DNA of 64,000 nt. It comes from Rufibacter psychrotolerans (GTDB lineage Bacteria > Bacteroidota > Bacteroidia > Cytophagales > Hymenobacteraceae). The first letter of the stretch is position 1. Every line of letters starts with the position of its first letter. A program made the position numbers and the translations under genes. The notes beneath the pieces are model-generated. The model was not told the origin of the DNA and did not search any database. It worked only from the letters and a program-made list of their open reading frames with translations. Of the stretch, positions 18,661 to 27,383 are shown piece after piece. The stretch is taken from NCBI RefSeq assembly GCF_016924645.1, contig NZ_JAFFJV010000006.1, positions 1-64,000 on the forward strand, written 5' to 3'.

Positions 18661-19031
18661 CGGGAATACAAAGACCAGGCACCCAGGCCCAGCACGCAGC
18701 CAATGGTGTTGCTGAGGGCATCCCCCGGATCGGCCATGCGGCCCAGGCCCATGGAGCCTTGCAGTACCTCCACCAGAATGCCAAAGAAAACAACCAACAG
18801 GAAAGCGCTAAAGAGAAGCCGTTTGCCAAGCCGTACGGAAGGGTCGCGCAGAAACCCAAAGAGAAGGAGTACCAACTGAACCCCGAAGAGCAGGGCGTGT
18901 ACCAGGGAATCAAAGGAGAGAAGGTCCCAGTCTGGACCGGTGGGAAACGCTTGGGGGGGCAGCAGGGTCAGTACCAGAATAACTACTGCCCACCCCAGCG
19001 CCAGTGCATAATGAAGGAAACGCACTGCCAT
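18651..19031 (-). CDS. VanZ family membrane protein
   Basis: A 126-residue protein with four hydrophobic segments and VanZ-family marks: TLLPPQAFPT after the first helix, DSLVHALLFGVQLVLLLF, and LVEVLQGSMGLGRMADPGDA before the last helix. VanZ of enterococci gives low-level teicoplanin resistance, but most family members have no known function. It starts seven bases after the gcvH stop, so it is probably co-transcribed with gcvH. Confidence 0.88.
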   Translation of the reverse strand: MAVRFLHYALALGWAVVILVLTLLPPQAFPTGPDWDLLSFDSLVHALLFGVQLVLLLFGFLRDPSVRLGKRLLFSAFLLVVFFGILVEVLQGSMGLGRMADPGDALSNTIGCVLGLGAWSLYSRRF

Positions 19032-19038
19032 ATCGCGG

Positions 19039-19419
19039 TTACGCGCCTACCAGTTCGCGGTACGCATCGGCCGTTAACAGCTCGGCTACTTCGGCTTGGT
19101 TGCCAATAGACATCTTAATCATCCAGCCATCGCCGTAGGGATCAGAGTTCACCAGTTCGGGGCTGCCGTCCAGTTTCTCGTTGATTTCCAGTACTTGGCC
19201 AGACAATGGGCTAAACAGGTCAGAAACGGTCTTTACCGCCTCTACGGTGCCAAATACTTCTTCTTGGGCCACGTCTTTGTCAAGGGTGTCAATGTCTACG
19301 TACACAATGTCACCCAGCTCGCGCTGCGCGAAATCAGTAATGCCCACATACGCTACATCGCCTTCAATGCGCACCCACTCGTGGTCTTTGGTGTATTTCA
19401 GCTCCTCAGGGAAGTTCAT
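19039..19419 (-). CDS. gcvH: glycine cleavage system H protein
   Basis: A 126-residue lipoyl carrier that shuttles the aminomethyl group between the P, T and L proteins of glycine cleavage. The lipoyl-lysine is Lys63 in [19 protein letters not shown]. The start [20 protein letters not shown] and length are typical. No glycine riboswitch-like structure is seen in the 58-base gap before it. Only gcvH of the system is in this window. It follows sprA on the same strand, an order common in Bacteroidota. Confidence 0.96.
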   Translation of the reverse strand: MNFPEELKYTKDHEWVRIEGDVAYVGITDFAQRELGDIVYVDIDTLDKDVAQEEVFGTVEAVKTVSDLFSPLSGQVLEINEKLDGSPELVNSDPYGDGWMIKMSIGNQAEVAELLTADAYRELVGA

Positions 19420-19477
19420 AGGTTATTAGGTTAAAATTTGTTCAAAAATACATTCTTTTTGGTTGGTGTTACAAGCG

Positions 19478-22400
19478 CTAGTCAGATAAACTGAACCGCA
19501 GCTGCACCCCGCCCTCGGTAACGGTGTTCCGGAACGCGTTGGCCACCTTGGGGTCATTGATGTTCTGGGTGTAATAGAACTGCAGGTTCAGGCGCTGGCT
19601 CACCACGTAGTCAATGGTAGGCCTGATCTGCACCTGCAAGGCACCCGCGGTGGTCAGGTTGTTCTGGTACTCGTTGCCGTTGGTGTCTACCGCTATAGTG
19701 CGCTGAATGGTTTCATTGTCCCGGATGGTGAAGTCAAGGCGCATGGTCAGTTCGTTCTCCAGCGTACGCTTGCCCCCAATCTTGAACGGCAGCTTAAAGT
19801 TGGTGGCGCTGTAGCCCAAACCAACCACAATGTCTTTGATGCCGTTCTCGGTTACCTGTGCGTTGGTCATGTTCAGCAGCAGGTTGCGCTGGGTCTTGTA
19901 CTCCAGGCGGCCGGTGATCTGCCCCTTGGTGCGGAAGTTGATCCCGATGAGCGGCGACATGCTCTCAGTGATGGCCACCTGGCTCACAATGTAGTACGGG
20001 ATCACCTCGCCCTGCTCGTTAGCCCGGTCTGGGAAGCCCTGCGGCTCAAAGCTGTAGTCCAGCGCCGTGCTGAAGTTGGCCACCGTGTACGTAGACTGGT
20101 AGGCGTGGTTCAGGGTAAACGAGCTGAAGTACTGCTGGAAGAACGGCAGCGTAGACAACCCGTTGTAGACCACGTTCCAGTTAGGCAGCGGAATGGCATC
20201 AAACGGCTTGGTGGGCTTGGCTTTGAACCCGTTCACGTCCTTGCCCTGGTACGCGTGCAGGAACGCCGGAATTAACACATCCTGGGAGTTCAGCGCGTAC
20301 ACCCCGGGGCCCGAGTTGGCGGCGTTCAACCGGTCGGCAATGGCCGCCCGGTTGCGGATGAAGTTCTCAAACGCCGCCGAGCTGTTGCCCGAGCCCGATT
20401 CAAACATGGTTTTCACCGAGATGAAGGAAATCCGGTAAGAGCCCGTGGTGAACGGGTTTTGCCGCTGCACCACCAGGGCCGAGTCCCGGCGGTAGAACAC
20501 CTCGTCAATCTCAGACTTGTTCATGGCCCCGTCCAGGGTGATGATGAAGTTGCGGAAGGGCTCTATGGTGGCGCGGGCCGTGAGGTTCACCGACTTCAGT
20601 GAGCTGAGCGGCGTGTTCAGGTACTGGCTGCTATCAGTATACCAGCCCTCGCGGTTAGCCCGGTCAAAGAGATCATGTAGTTCATACTGCTTGCCTAACA
20701 CAAAGTCCAGCCCCGGAGCGCCAAAGCCATCGGCTAGCCCGAAGTTCTGGGCCGTGGGCAGGAAGCCGGGCAGCAAGGTGCCTTCGGTGCGGGCATAGGT
20801 AAAGTTCACTGACCTGGCCGACATCAGGGCCCGCAGGATGCCTTTCAAAACCTTCATCTCCCGCTGTTGGGTGGTATCTGCGGCCACTTGCCCGTTGGCC
20901 CTGATGGGCTGCTGCCGTACGCTTGGTTGCGGCGAGGCCTCATTGGCGGCTTTCAGGAATTTCACCTTGTTGTAGAGGCGTACCAGATCCAATTTACCGC
21001 TCACGCTGGTTTCGGTGCTGTTCTCAATAGTGTTTCCCAACTGCAGCGTGTCGTTGCGGCTAAGGGCGGTAGAGGCCGAGGTCCAGGTAAAGCCCGCCTG
21101 GTAGCGCGCATCGGCAGAAACCCAGTCGGTGAGCGGGAATTTATCCAGCGGCAGGCGGTAGGTGAAAGCAATGACCTGGTTAAAGTTGGTGTTACGGCCA
21201 AAGCGGCGCAGGTTGTGCCAGATCTCGTCGTTCTTCCAGCGCAGGGAGTCTACTTCCTCGTTAATACGTCCGTTCGGCTCGTCTACCACTGCCCGGTTGG
21301 TGGCGGTATAGTCCAGGGAAAGGCTCTTGGTCAGGTCCCACTTCACGTCATAGATGCGGTTGAAGAAGAACGATTTCTGGAAAGTAGGCAGGAAACCGGC
21401 GGTGTCTGGCAGGCTGTACGGCGAGGTACGGCCCTGCAGGAACGTTTCATTGTACCGGCGGTCCAGGTCTGCCCGCACCGAGATGCGGCTAGGCGCCAGC
21501 GAGAAGTTGAAGTCCTTTAGCCACCGCAGGTACGGCGACTGGAAGGCTTTCACCTCGGCAAACGGCGTATAGCTCTTGGGCGTGTTGTTGTAGTTATAGG
21601 CAATGCCCCCGTTGTACGTCTTGGAGTAGTTCCGGTCGGTAGAGATGTCGGTGTGCAGCACCTCTGTGTAGGCATAGGAGAACGACAGGTTCTCTATGTC
21701 ATACAGGCGGCTCTTTGCCTCTGGATCTGTTTTCTCTTTGCGCACGTTGAGCAGGTTCACGCTCTTGGTGGTGGTCTGACTGACGACTTCCTTGCGGTAA
21801 TTGTCGCGTTCCGTGCCTTCCTCAAATTTCTCCAGCGAGAGGTCCAGCTCGGTATCGCGGTCCAGTGGGTCAAAGCGCGGCTCACTGATGGTGGTCCCAT
21901 ACTGCACCGACAACGGAATCACCAGCCCCAGCTTTGCCGGCAGCAGCTTCTCGGCGGCCACGTTGGCGGTAATGTCAAACTGGCCGGTGGTTTCACGGGC
22001 CCGCTGCGAGGCGCGCTGCTGAATGCCACCAAAGCCTACGGTGGTGTAAGAGCCGGTGGCCGTGATGTTGGCGAAGTCGGCCAGTTTCACGTTGGCCCGC
22101 GCCGTAGCGGCCCAGCCAGCAGTGCGGTCAAAGTCTGACACGCGCAGCTCGTTGGCCCACATACATACCGAATGCGACGCTTTGTCCGGGGTGGCCGGGT
22201 TCTCCAGACCCAGCATCAGGCTTTGCACGTCACTGAAGTCTGGGTTACCAATCACCCGGAATACTTTGCCGTCTTCGCGGGCTTCGGAGAAAACCTGGTT
22301 CAGGGGCCAGTTGGCCTGGTTCCGTCTTGACTTCAGGCGCACAAACTCGTCAAAGGCCACGTCAATGAAGTTCTGCTCGTTCCAGATTTGGTACGGGTCA

Positions 22401-25400
22401 CGGCTGCCCGGCGGCGTCATCTTCAGCGGAATGGAGAACTCATAGTAGTTCTGGGTAAAGTCGGTCCCTATTCTGATGAAGGCGTTCACCTCATTATCCT
22501 GGGTACCGCTGGCGCTCTGGGCGTGGATGTACATTTTCAGGCGCTTGTAGATAAGCATGTCCTGCGACACGTTCTTGTACACCGCTTTGCTGAACGAGTC
22601 CCTCAGGTTCTCCACGCACAGCTGCAAGGACTGCTCGTTCTGGCGGCGGTTGTTGGCCGAGGAGTAGTCGCGCTGGCGTTCCACTCCCGGCGGCACCACG
22701 TACGGAATGGTGCCCGCGTCTACCTCCCCGTTTTCCTCAATGCTCACCGAGGACACCTCAAATGAGCTGGCGTCTGAGTCGCAGTCGCCCACGCAAGGAG
22801 CCCCGTTAGACAGGATGGAATTGTACGTACGCCACTGGTTAGACACAAACTGCATCTGCACGAAGCGTAACACCACCGGCTGCGCAAACTGGGTCATGTA
22901 CATCCGCATGAACCGGATGGATTTAAAGCCCTGCATGTTGTTCACGTTGCCGGTGGGCTTTCTTACCGGAATCCGGAACTGGTACCAACTCACCCGGTTG
23001 CCGTTGGCGTCTACAGAGTCAACTTTGTCTACAATGTAGTTGTCTCCCACGTTCAGGCGGCTGGGGCGCAGGTCAATGCCGTACTCGTAGTACTGCTCAG
23101 TATCACTGATGACGTTGTCTTTATTCAGGTCTTCTTTGTCTGGGAAGGCGTTGGAAGAAAGATTGCTGTTCACCGGCGAATTGCCTTCCATGCCGTTGAA
23201 GTTCTTGTAGCGGCCCAGCACGCCTACGTTGTCAGCGTCATACGCGCCGTCCAGGTGGTGGCGGAAGTTATCGGCCGAAGGGTCGGCCAGAGTGCTGTAG
23301 ATGCCCTGGAAGAAAGCGCGCTCATCGCTGTCGTTCAAGCCGTCCAAGCCTATGTCCTGGAATTGGCGGGAGCCGGGCTCGCTGTCAAAGGCATCGGTCA
23401 GGAACTGGTTGCGGGTCACGCGGCCCCACGCGGTAGGCTCAGTGGCCTGCAGGTTGCCGTCGGTGGGCAGGCCGTTCTCAAACTGGTAGCGCTGGTCTTT
23501 GAGCAGGTCTTCAGAGATATTCCCCAGGTTGAAAACCAGCCTCCCGTTCTCGTCCTGGCTGTTTTGGGCATCATCCAGCCCGGTGATTACCCCCCGGCCG
23601 CGCTGCCCTTTGATGAAGGGGTCCAGCATCCAGAACTCCAGGTACTCAATGTTGGCGTTATCAAAGTTGTTGTCAAAGGAAATCTCCCGGCTAATACCCG
23701 CCCAGTTGCTGCGCGGGTCATTGTTGAGGAAGCGCCCGTCATTGTTGATGTTGGGGTTGTAGTTGTACTGGCCCCGCTCCCTGGGGTAGTAGGCCAGGTC
23801 AAACGTGTACTCAAAGGTGTTGTTGGTCTCCGGGTCACGGTTGGGGAAGATTTCGCGCCGCTGGACCCCGCGTACGTAATGGTTCTCCAGCTCTTCCCGG
23901 GAGATGTTGCCCGGGCGCAGGTTGTTGGCGGTGTAGTATATCTGGTCAATGGTGTACCAAGCCAGTTTTGCCCGGTTGTAGGCGTTGGCCAGGCCGGTGG
24001 TACCGTTGGCCAGGGGCGCAGGCGTGGCCGCTAAACGCCAGGCGTTGGTGTTAAAGCCGCCCAGGGAGTAAGGCGTTTTGGCGTTCTCAAAGTCATCTAT
24101 GTACGACACCCCGTCTTCGCCCTCAAACTTGGTCTTCTGCGGCACCAGCTGCGCTACCTCAGCTCCCAGGGTGATGGTAGACGTTTCCTTGGTCTGCAGG
24201 AACGGAAGCTTGTCGGTGAGGCGGGTGAGGAGCCGGGAGTCGCGGCGGTAGTTGACGTCAAAGCCGTAAATGGTGTTGTTGCTGGGCTCATCGCCAATGT
24301 TCACCCGCTGGATGAACGGCCGCTCGCCCTGGTGCAGGACTGTGGCCCCCAGAATAAGGTCATTGTCTACCTTGTAGTCAAAGCGCGCGCCCAGCAAGGT
24401 GCGGGGCTGTACGCTTAGGATGTCGGCTTTCTCGTAGGTGATGCGCAGGTTGCTGGCGGTATTGAGGTAAGCCGGGTTCAGGATCTTCACGCGGCCGAGG
24501 TCATAGAACACCTGATAATCCTGCCCTTCTACCAGGCGGGTTCCGCCGGAGTACACCGCTACGGAGCCTTCGGCAATCCGGATGCCGGGCAGGGTAATCT
24601 CATCGGTGCTGGAAGCCTGGTAGCGGCCCTGGATGAAGTATTTGTTTTTCTGCGAGAACTGCTGCGCATCGGTCACAATGGAGTCATACAGTTCCTGGAA
24701 AATATATTTGTTGATGTACTGGTCCTCAGACCCCGGCGTGAACCTGGAGCGCAGGTACGACCCAAACGGCTCTACCTGCGGGAAGTAAATGCGGCCGGTC
24801 TCGGGGTCAATGGTAATGCCGGAGAGGAAGTCAAAGTTACCGTCGCGCGGCGGGTCATTATTGGTGTTCACGTTGTCCAGGTTGAACACCTGAATCAAGG
24901 GAATCCCTTTCAGTCTGGACTCGTCCTGGAAGCTGGTGAGGTCGCCGCCCGTAGCATCGTCTTTGTACACCAGATTCAGTTGAAAGTTCTGGCGCTCAAT
25001 CTGGTTGGCGTTGAGGGCGTAGACGTTCTTCATCATCAGGTCCCAGGTAGGCAGGTTCAAGGCCGGGTTGGTGGCCCTGAGCAGCTTCAGGAAGATTACC
25101 TGGTCTTCGGGCACGTTCTGGTAGTCTTCCTGCAGTTCGCCCACTTTGTAGGTGCGGCCATTGAGGGTGTACTCAAACGCCACGCCCAACACCTGCTCCG
25201 GCAACAGGGCGGCATTGAGCGAGATGTACCCCAACTGCGGGTTGAACTTGTACTCGGTCTGATCCAGGCGGCGGGCGCGCACGTGCTCAAAGTCAACGGT
25301 TTTCTGCAGGCCCAGGCCTTCCAGGAAATTGTCTACCTGCGTGTTGTTCCGGACCTGGAGCCGGCCGTAGAGGTTGTTCTGCCCGTTGCCCGCCCCGGCG

Positions 25401-26614
25401 CCCGCTGGTAAGTTGTTACTGAACTGAGAGCGGTAAGGATTGGGCTCGCCCAAATCCATGAGGGCCACCACGTTTCTGAGGTTCTGCGTGGAGCGGTTGT
25501 CATTGGTGATGTACACTTCCAGGCGGCGCACCACAATGCCGGAATTTACCAGCGGCAGGCTGCGCAGGGCCTGATCATACCGGTCGCGGAAGAACTGGGC
25601 CAGGAAGAAGTGGCGGTCACGGTCATACTCATCGGCGCGGATCTCAAAGTGGCGGTTCTGGGCCCCATTCTGGATGTCTACCGCGTCAATGCTCCCGCGC
25701 TGATTGGCGGCAATAGCCGTCACCGAGAGTTTCCCTAGCTGTAACTGGGCCTTGAGACCAAACAGGTTCTGCCCGCCCTGGATAAGCGAGTTGTTGAGCG
25801 GAAGGCTTACGTTACCGGCCTCAATCTTCTGGATGATTTCCTCTGGGTAGCCGGTGTACTCCAGCTTGAGGTTGTTCTCAAAGTCAAAGTTGGCCTTGGT
25901 GTCCCAGTTGGCGGTGATGCGCATTTTCTCGCCAATGCGGCCGTCAATGTTGAGGGCGATGCTCTGGTCAAACTCAAAGTCGCCAATGCTCTGCTGGCGC
26001 AGCGGAATGGCCGGGTTCTCGTTCTTGTTGAAGAGTGCCCCAAACTTAAGGGTGGCCAGACCGTTGGGCCTGATGTCAATGGTGTTGCCCCCGAACAGGC
26101 GGTCAAAGGTGCGGCCGCCTATGTCAATGGTAGGCACCAGGCGGCGACTGGGTGCGGCGGGGTTCTGCTCGTCCAGGCTGGCCGATTTGGTGCGCCAGTA
26201 GTCCCTGATGGCTTTTTGCTGCTGGTAGCGGGAGTACTCCTCAAAGGTCATGGTGCTGGGATCGCGGTAATCATACCCGCCAATCTGCTCCGTGATCTGG
26301 AAACGCTTTAAACTGTCATCGGGCACCACCTCCAGCTCCACGTTTTTGGGCAGCGGCAGAATGAGCGGCGACAACGTGGTGCGGTTAGAGAAAGGATCGC
26401 CCCGCCGGTCATCAAAGATCAGCTTGGGGCGTCTGGAGGGAATGTACCCCTGGTTCTTGATTGTGTCCTGGGTCTCTTCTTCAGGCAACGCCATGGCAGC
26501 GGTGTGCACCCCAGCCATGGAAAAATTACTGGGCTCGGCTTGGGTAAGCCAAGCCATCAACGACACCAACCCTACTGTGGCTGCTAGAATGTGAGGCTTT
26601 CGTTTGTAAAACAC
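19478..26614 (-). CDS. sprA: type IX secretion system translocon SprA
   Basis: A 2378-residue outer membrane protein of the SprA/Sov family, the giant 36-stranded barrel through which T9SS cargo leaves the cell. It starts with GTG; an N-terminal hydrophobic segment (HILAATVGLVSLMAWLTQA) is the signal. Family marks include IDIGGRTFDRLFGGNTIDIR near the N-terminus, TFEEYSRYQQQKAIRDYW before it, and the many NFDFENNLKLEYTG-type strands. Length matches other SprA proteins (about 2,400). It lies 18 bases after ruvA on the same strand. It works with PorV and PorU (1675-6723) and would export the M43 protease and the 39022 protein. Confidence 0.97.
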   Translation of the reverse strand: MFYKRKPHILAATVGLVSLMAWLTQAEPSNFSMAGVHTAAMALPEEETQDTIKNQGYIPSRRPKLIFDDRRGDPFSNRTTLSPLILPLPKNVELEVVPDDSLKRFQITEQIGGYDYRDPSTMTFEEYSRYQQQKAIRDYWRTKSASLDEQNPAAPSRRLVPTIDIGGRTFDRLFGGNTIDIRPNGLATLKFGALFNKNENPAIPLRQQSIGDFEFDQSIALNIDGRIGEKMRITANWDTKANFDFENNLKLEYTGYPEEIIQKIEAGNVSLPLNNSLIQGGQNLFGLKAQLQLGKLSVTAIAANQRGSIDAVDIQNGAQNRHFEIRADEYDRDRHFFLAQFFRDRYDQALRSLPLVNSGIVVRRLEVYITNDNRSTQNLRNVVALMDLGEPNPYRSQFSNNLPAGAGAGNGQNNLYGRLQVRNNTQVDNFLEGLGLQKTVDFEHVRARRLDQTEYKFNPQLGYISLNAALLPEQVLGVAFEYTLNGRTYKVGELQEDYQNVPEDQVIFLKLLRATNPALNLPTWDLMMKNVYALNANQIERQNFQLNLVYKDDATGGDLTSFQDESRLKGIPLIQVFNLDNVNTNNDPPRDGNFDFLSGITIDPETGRIYFPQVEPFGSYLRSRFTPGSEDQYINKYIFQELYDSIVTDAQQFSQKNKYFIQGRYQASSTDEITLPGIRIAEGSVAVYSGGTRLVEGQDYQVFYDLGRVKILNPAYLNTASNLRITYEKADILSVQPRTLLGARFDYKVDNDLILGATVLHQGERPFIQRVNIGDEPSNNTIYGFDVNYRRDSRLLTRLTDKLPFLQTKETSTITLGAEVAQLVPQKTKFEGEDGVSYIDDFENAKTPYSLGGFNTNAWRLAATPAPLANGTTGLANAYNRAKLAWYTIDQIYYTANNLRPGNISREELENHYVRGVQRREIFPNRDPETNNTFEYTFDLAYYPRERGQYNYNPNINNDGRFLNNDPRSNWAGISREISFDNNFDNANIEYLEFWMLDPFIKGQRGRGVITGLDDAQNSQDENGRLVFNLGNISEDLLKDQRYQFENGLPTDGNLQATEPTAWGRVTRNQFLTDAFDSEPGSRQFQDIGLDGLNDSDERAFFQGIYSTLADPSADNFRHHLDGAYDADNVGVLGRYKNFNGMEGNSPVNSNLSSNAFPDKEDLNKDNVISDTEQYYEYGIDLRPSRLNVGDNYIVDKVDSVDANGNRVSWYQFRIPVRKPTGNVNNMQGFKSIRFMRMYMTQFAQPVVLRFVQMQFVSNQWRTYNSILSNGAPCVGDCDSDASSFEVSSVSIEENGEVDAGTIPYVVPPGVERQRDYSSANNRRQNEQSLQLCVENLRDSFSKAVYKNVSQDMLIYKRLKMYIHAQSASGTQDNEVNAFIRIGTDFTQNYYEFSIPLKMTPPGSRDPYQIWNEQNFIDVAFDEFVRLKSRRNQANWPLNQVFSEAREDGKVFRVIGNPDFSDVQSLMLGLENPATPDKASHSVCMWANELRVSDFDRTAGWAATARANVKLADFANITATGSYTTVGFGGIQQRASQRARETTGQFDITANVAAEKLLPAKLGLVIPLSVQYGTTISEPRFDPLDRDTELDLSLEKFEEGTERDNYRKEVVSQTTTKSVNLLNVRKEKTDPEAKSRLYDIENLSFSYAYTEVLHTDISTDRNYSKTYNGGIAYNYNNTPKSYTPFAEVKAFQSPYLRWLKDFNFSLAPSRISVRADLDRRYNETFLQGRTSPYSLPDTAGFLPTFQKSFFFNRIYDVKWDLTKSLSLDYTATNRAVVDEPNGRINEEVDSLRWKNDEIWHNLRRFGRNTNFNQVIAFTYRLPLDKFPLTDWVSADARYQAGFTWTSASTALSRNDTLQLGNTIENSTETSVSGKLDLVRLYNKVKFLKAANEASPQPSVRQQPIRANGQVAADTTQQREMKVLKGILRALMSARSVNFTYARTEGTLLPGFLPTAQNFGLADGFGAPGLDFVLGKQYELHDLFDRANREGWYTDSSQYLNTPLSSLKSVNLTARATIEPFRNFIITLDGAMNKSEIDEVFYRRDSALVVQRQNPFTTGSYRISFISVKTMFESGSGNSSAAFENFIRNRAAIADRLNAANSGPGVYALNSQDVLIPAFLHAYQGKDVNGFKAKPTKPFDAIPLPNWNVVYNGLSTLPFFQQYFSSFTLNHAYQSTYTVANFSTALDYSFEPQGFPDRANEQGEVIPYYIVSQVAITESMSPLIGINFRTKGQITGRLEYKTQRNLLLNMTNAQVTENGIKDIVVGLGYSATNFKLPFKIGGKRTLENELTMRLDFTIRDNETIQRTIAVDTNGNEYQNNLTTAGALQVQIRPTIDYVVSQRLNLQFYYTQNINDPKVANAFRNTVTEGGVQLRFSLSD

Positions 26615-26632
26615 AAATAATGGGGAAGTTAC

Positions 26633-27223
26633 TTAAGATGACTTCAAAGCGAACTTAATCATTTCTTCCACGGTCAGGCCTGTGCCCTCCCGCTTGATGA
26701 TCGTATCTAAGGTTTTCTCGGCTACATTCTTCGCAAAACCTAATGTCACCAAAGCAGATAACGCCTCCTCCCGGGAGGTATTGTGTGTGCCGAATGACAC
26801 ATTTACGGAGTCGGCGCCCAGGCCTTTCCGGAATTTATCGCGCAGCTCCAGTATAATCCGCTGGGCCGTTTTGGCCCCAATGCCCTTCACCTGCTGAATG
26901 GTGCGCACGTCTTCGCGCACAATGGCCTGCTGCACCTCCTGCACGGTCAAAGAAGAAAGAATCATGAGCCCGGTGTTGGGGCCCACGCCCGAAATGGAAA
27001 TCAAATGCAGAAAAGCGCTTTTCTCAGCGGGGGTGGCAAACCCGTACAGCGTGTGCGCATCTTCCTTGATGTGCAGGTGCGTGTACAGGCGGCAGCGCTC
27101 TCCCTCGGGCAGTTGGCCGTACGTGTTCAGCGAAATCCGAAGCTCATAGCCCACGCCCCCCACGTCTATAATCACAAAAGTGGGGTCTTTCTGGGCCAGG
27201 CGGCCGTCTAAATATGCGATCAT
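26633..27223 (-). CDS. ruvA: Holliday junction branch migration protein RuvA
   Basis: A 196-residue protein that binds Holliday junctions as a tetramer and loads the RuvB motor. The OB-fold start (MIAYLDGRLAQKDPTFVIID) is followed by helix-hairpin-helix motifs (LISISGVGPNTGLMILSSL; VKGIGAKTAQRIILELRDK) and a C-terminal UBA-like domain (REEALSALVTLGFAKNVAEK). RuvB and RuvC are not in the window. It is upstream of sprA on the same strand, a conserved neighbour pair. Confidence 0.97.
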   Translation of the reverse strand: MIAYLDGRLAQKDPTFVIIDVGGVGYELRISLNTYGQLPEGERCRLYTHLHIKEDAHTLYGFATPAEKSAFLHLISISGVGPNTGLMILSSLTVQEVQQAIVREDVRTIQQVKGIGAKTAQRIILELRDKFRKGLGADSVNVSFGTHNTSREEALSALVTLGFAKNVAEKTLDTIIKREGTGLTVEEMIKFALKSS

Positions 27224-27271
27224 GTGACCAGCGGAATAAAGGGTGAAAACAGGTTAATAATATAAGTAAAA

Positions 27272-27317
27272 ATTCTGTTTTAAGCCTTTTCCCAGGAAAA
27301 TAGGCTTAAAACAGAAT
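27272..27317. repeat. Pal36 intergenic palindrome, copy 6
   Basis: One of the two best copies. ATTCTGTTTTAAGCC (27272-27286) pairs exactly with GGCTTAAAACAGAAT (27303-27317); the core TTTTCC-CA-GGAAAA is also perfect, with two unpaired bases (TA). The AAGCC/GGCTT pair replaces the usual AGGCC/GGCCT on both arms. It lies between ruvA and maeB. Confidence 0.9.
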
Positions 27318-27344
27318 AGAAAGATGGTAAGGAAAAAATTGGAC

Positions 27345-27375
27345 GCTGCGTGGGTCATGCAGCCCACTACGCAGC
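27345..27375 (-). terminator. probable terminator of maeB
   Basis: On the minus strand GCTGCG-TAG-TGGG pairs with CCCA-CGCAGC (three-base bulge), followed seven bases later by TTTTTT. It lies just after the maeB stop. Confidence 0.6.
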
Positions 27376-27383
27376 CTTACCGG

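Noticed and set aside
19420..19477. Glycine riboswitch before gcvH
   Set aside because: The 58-base gap is too short and has no matching stems.
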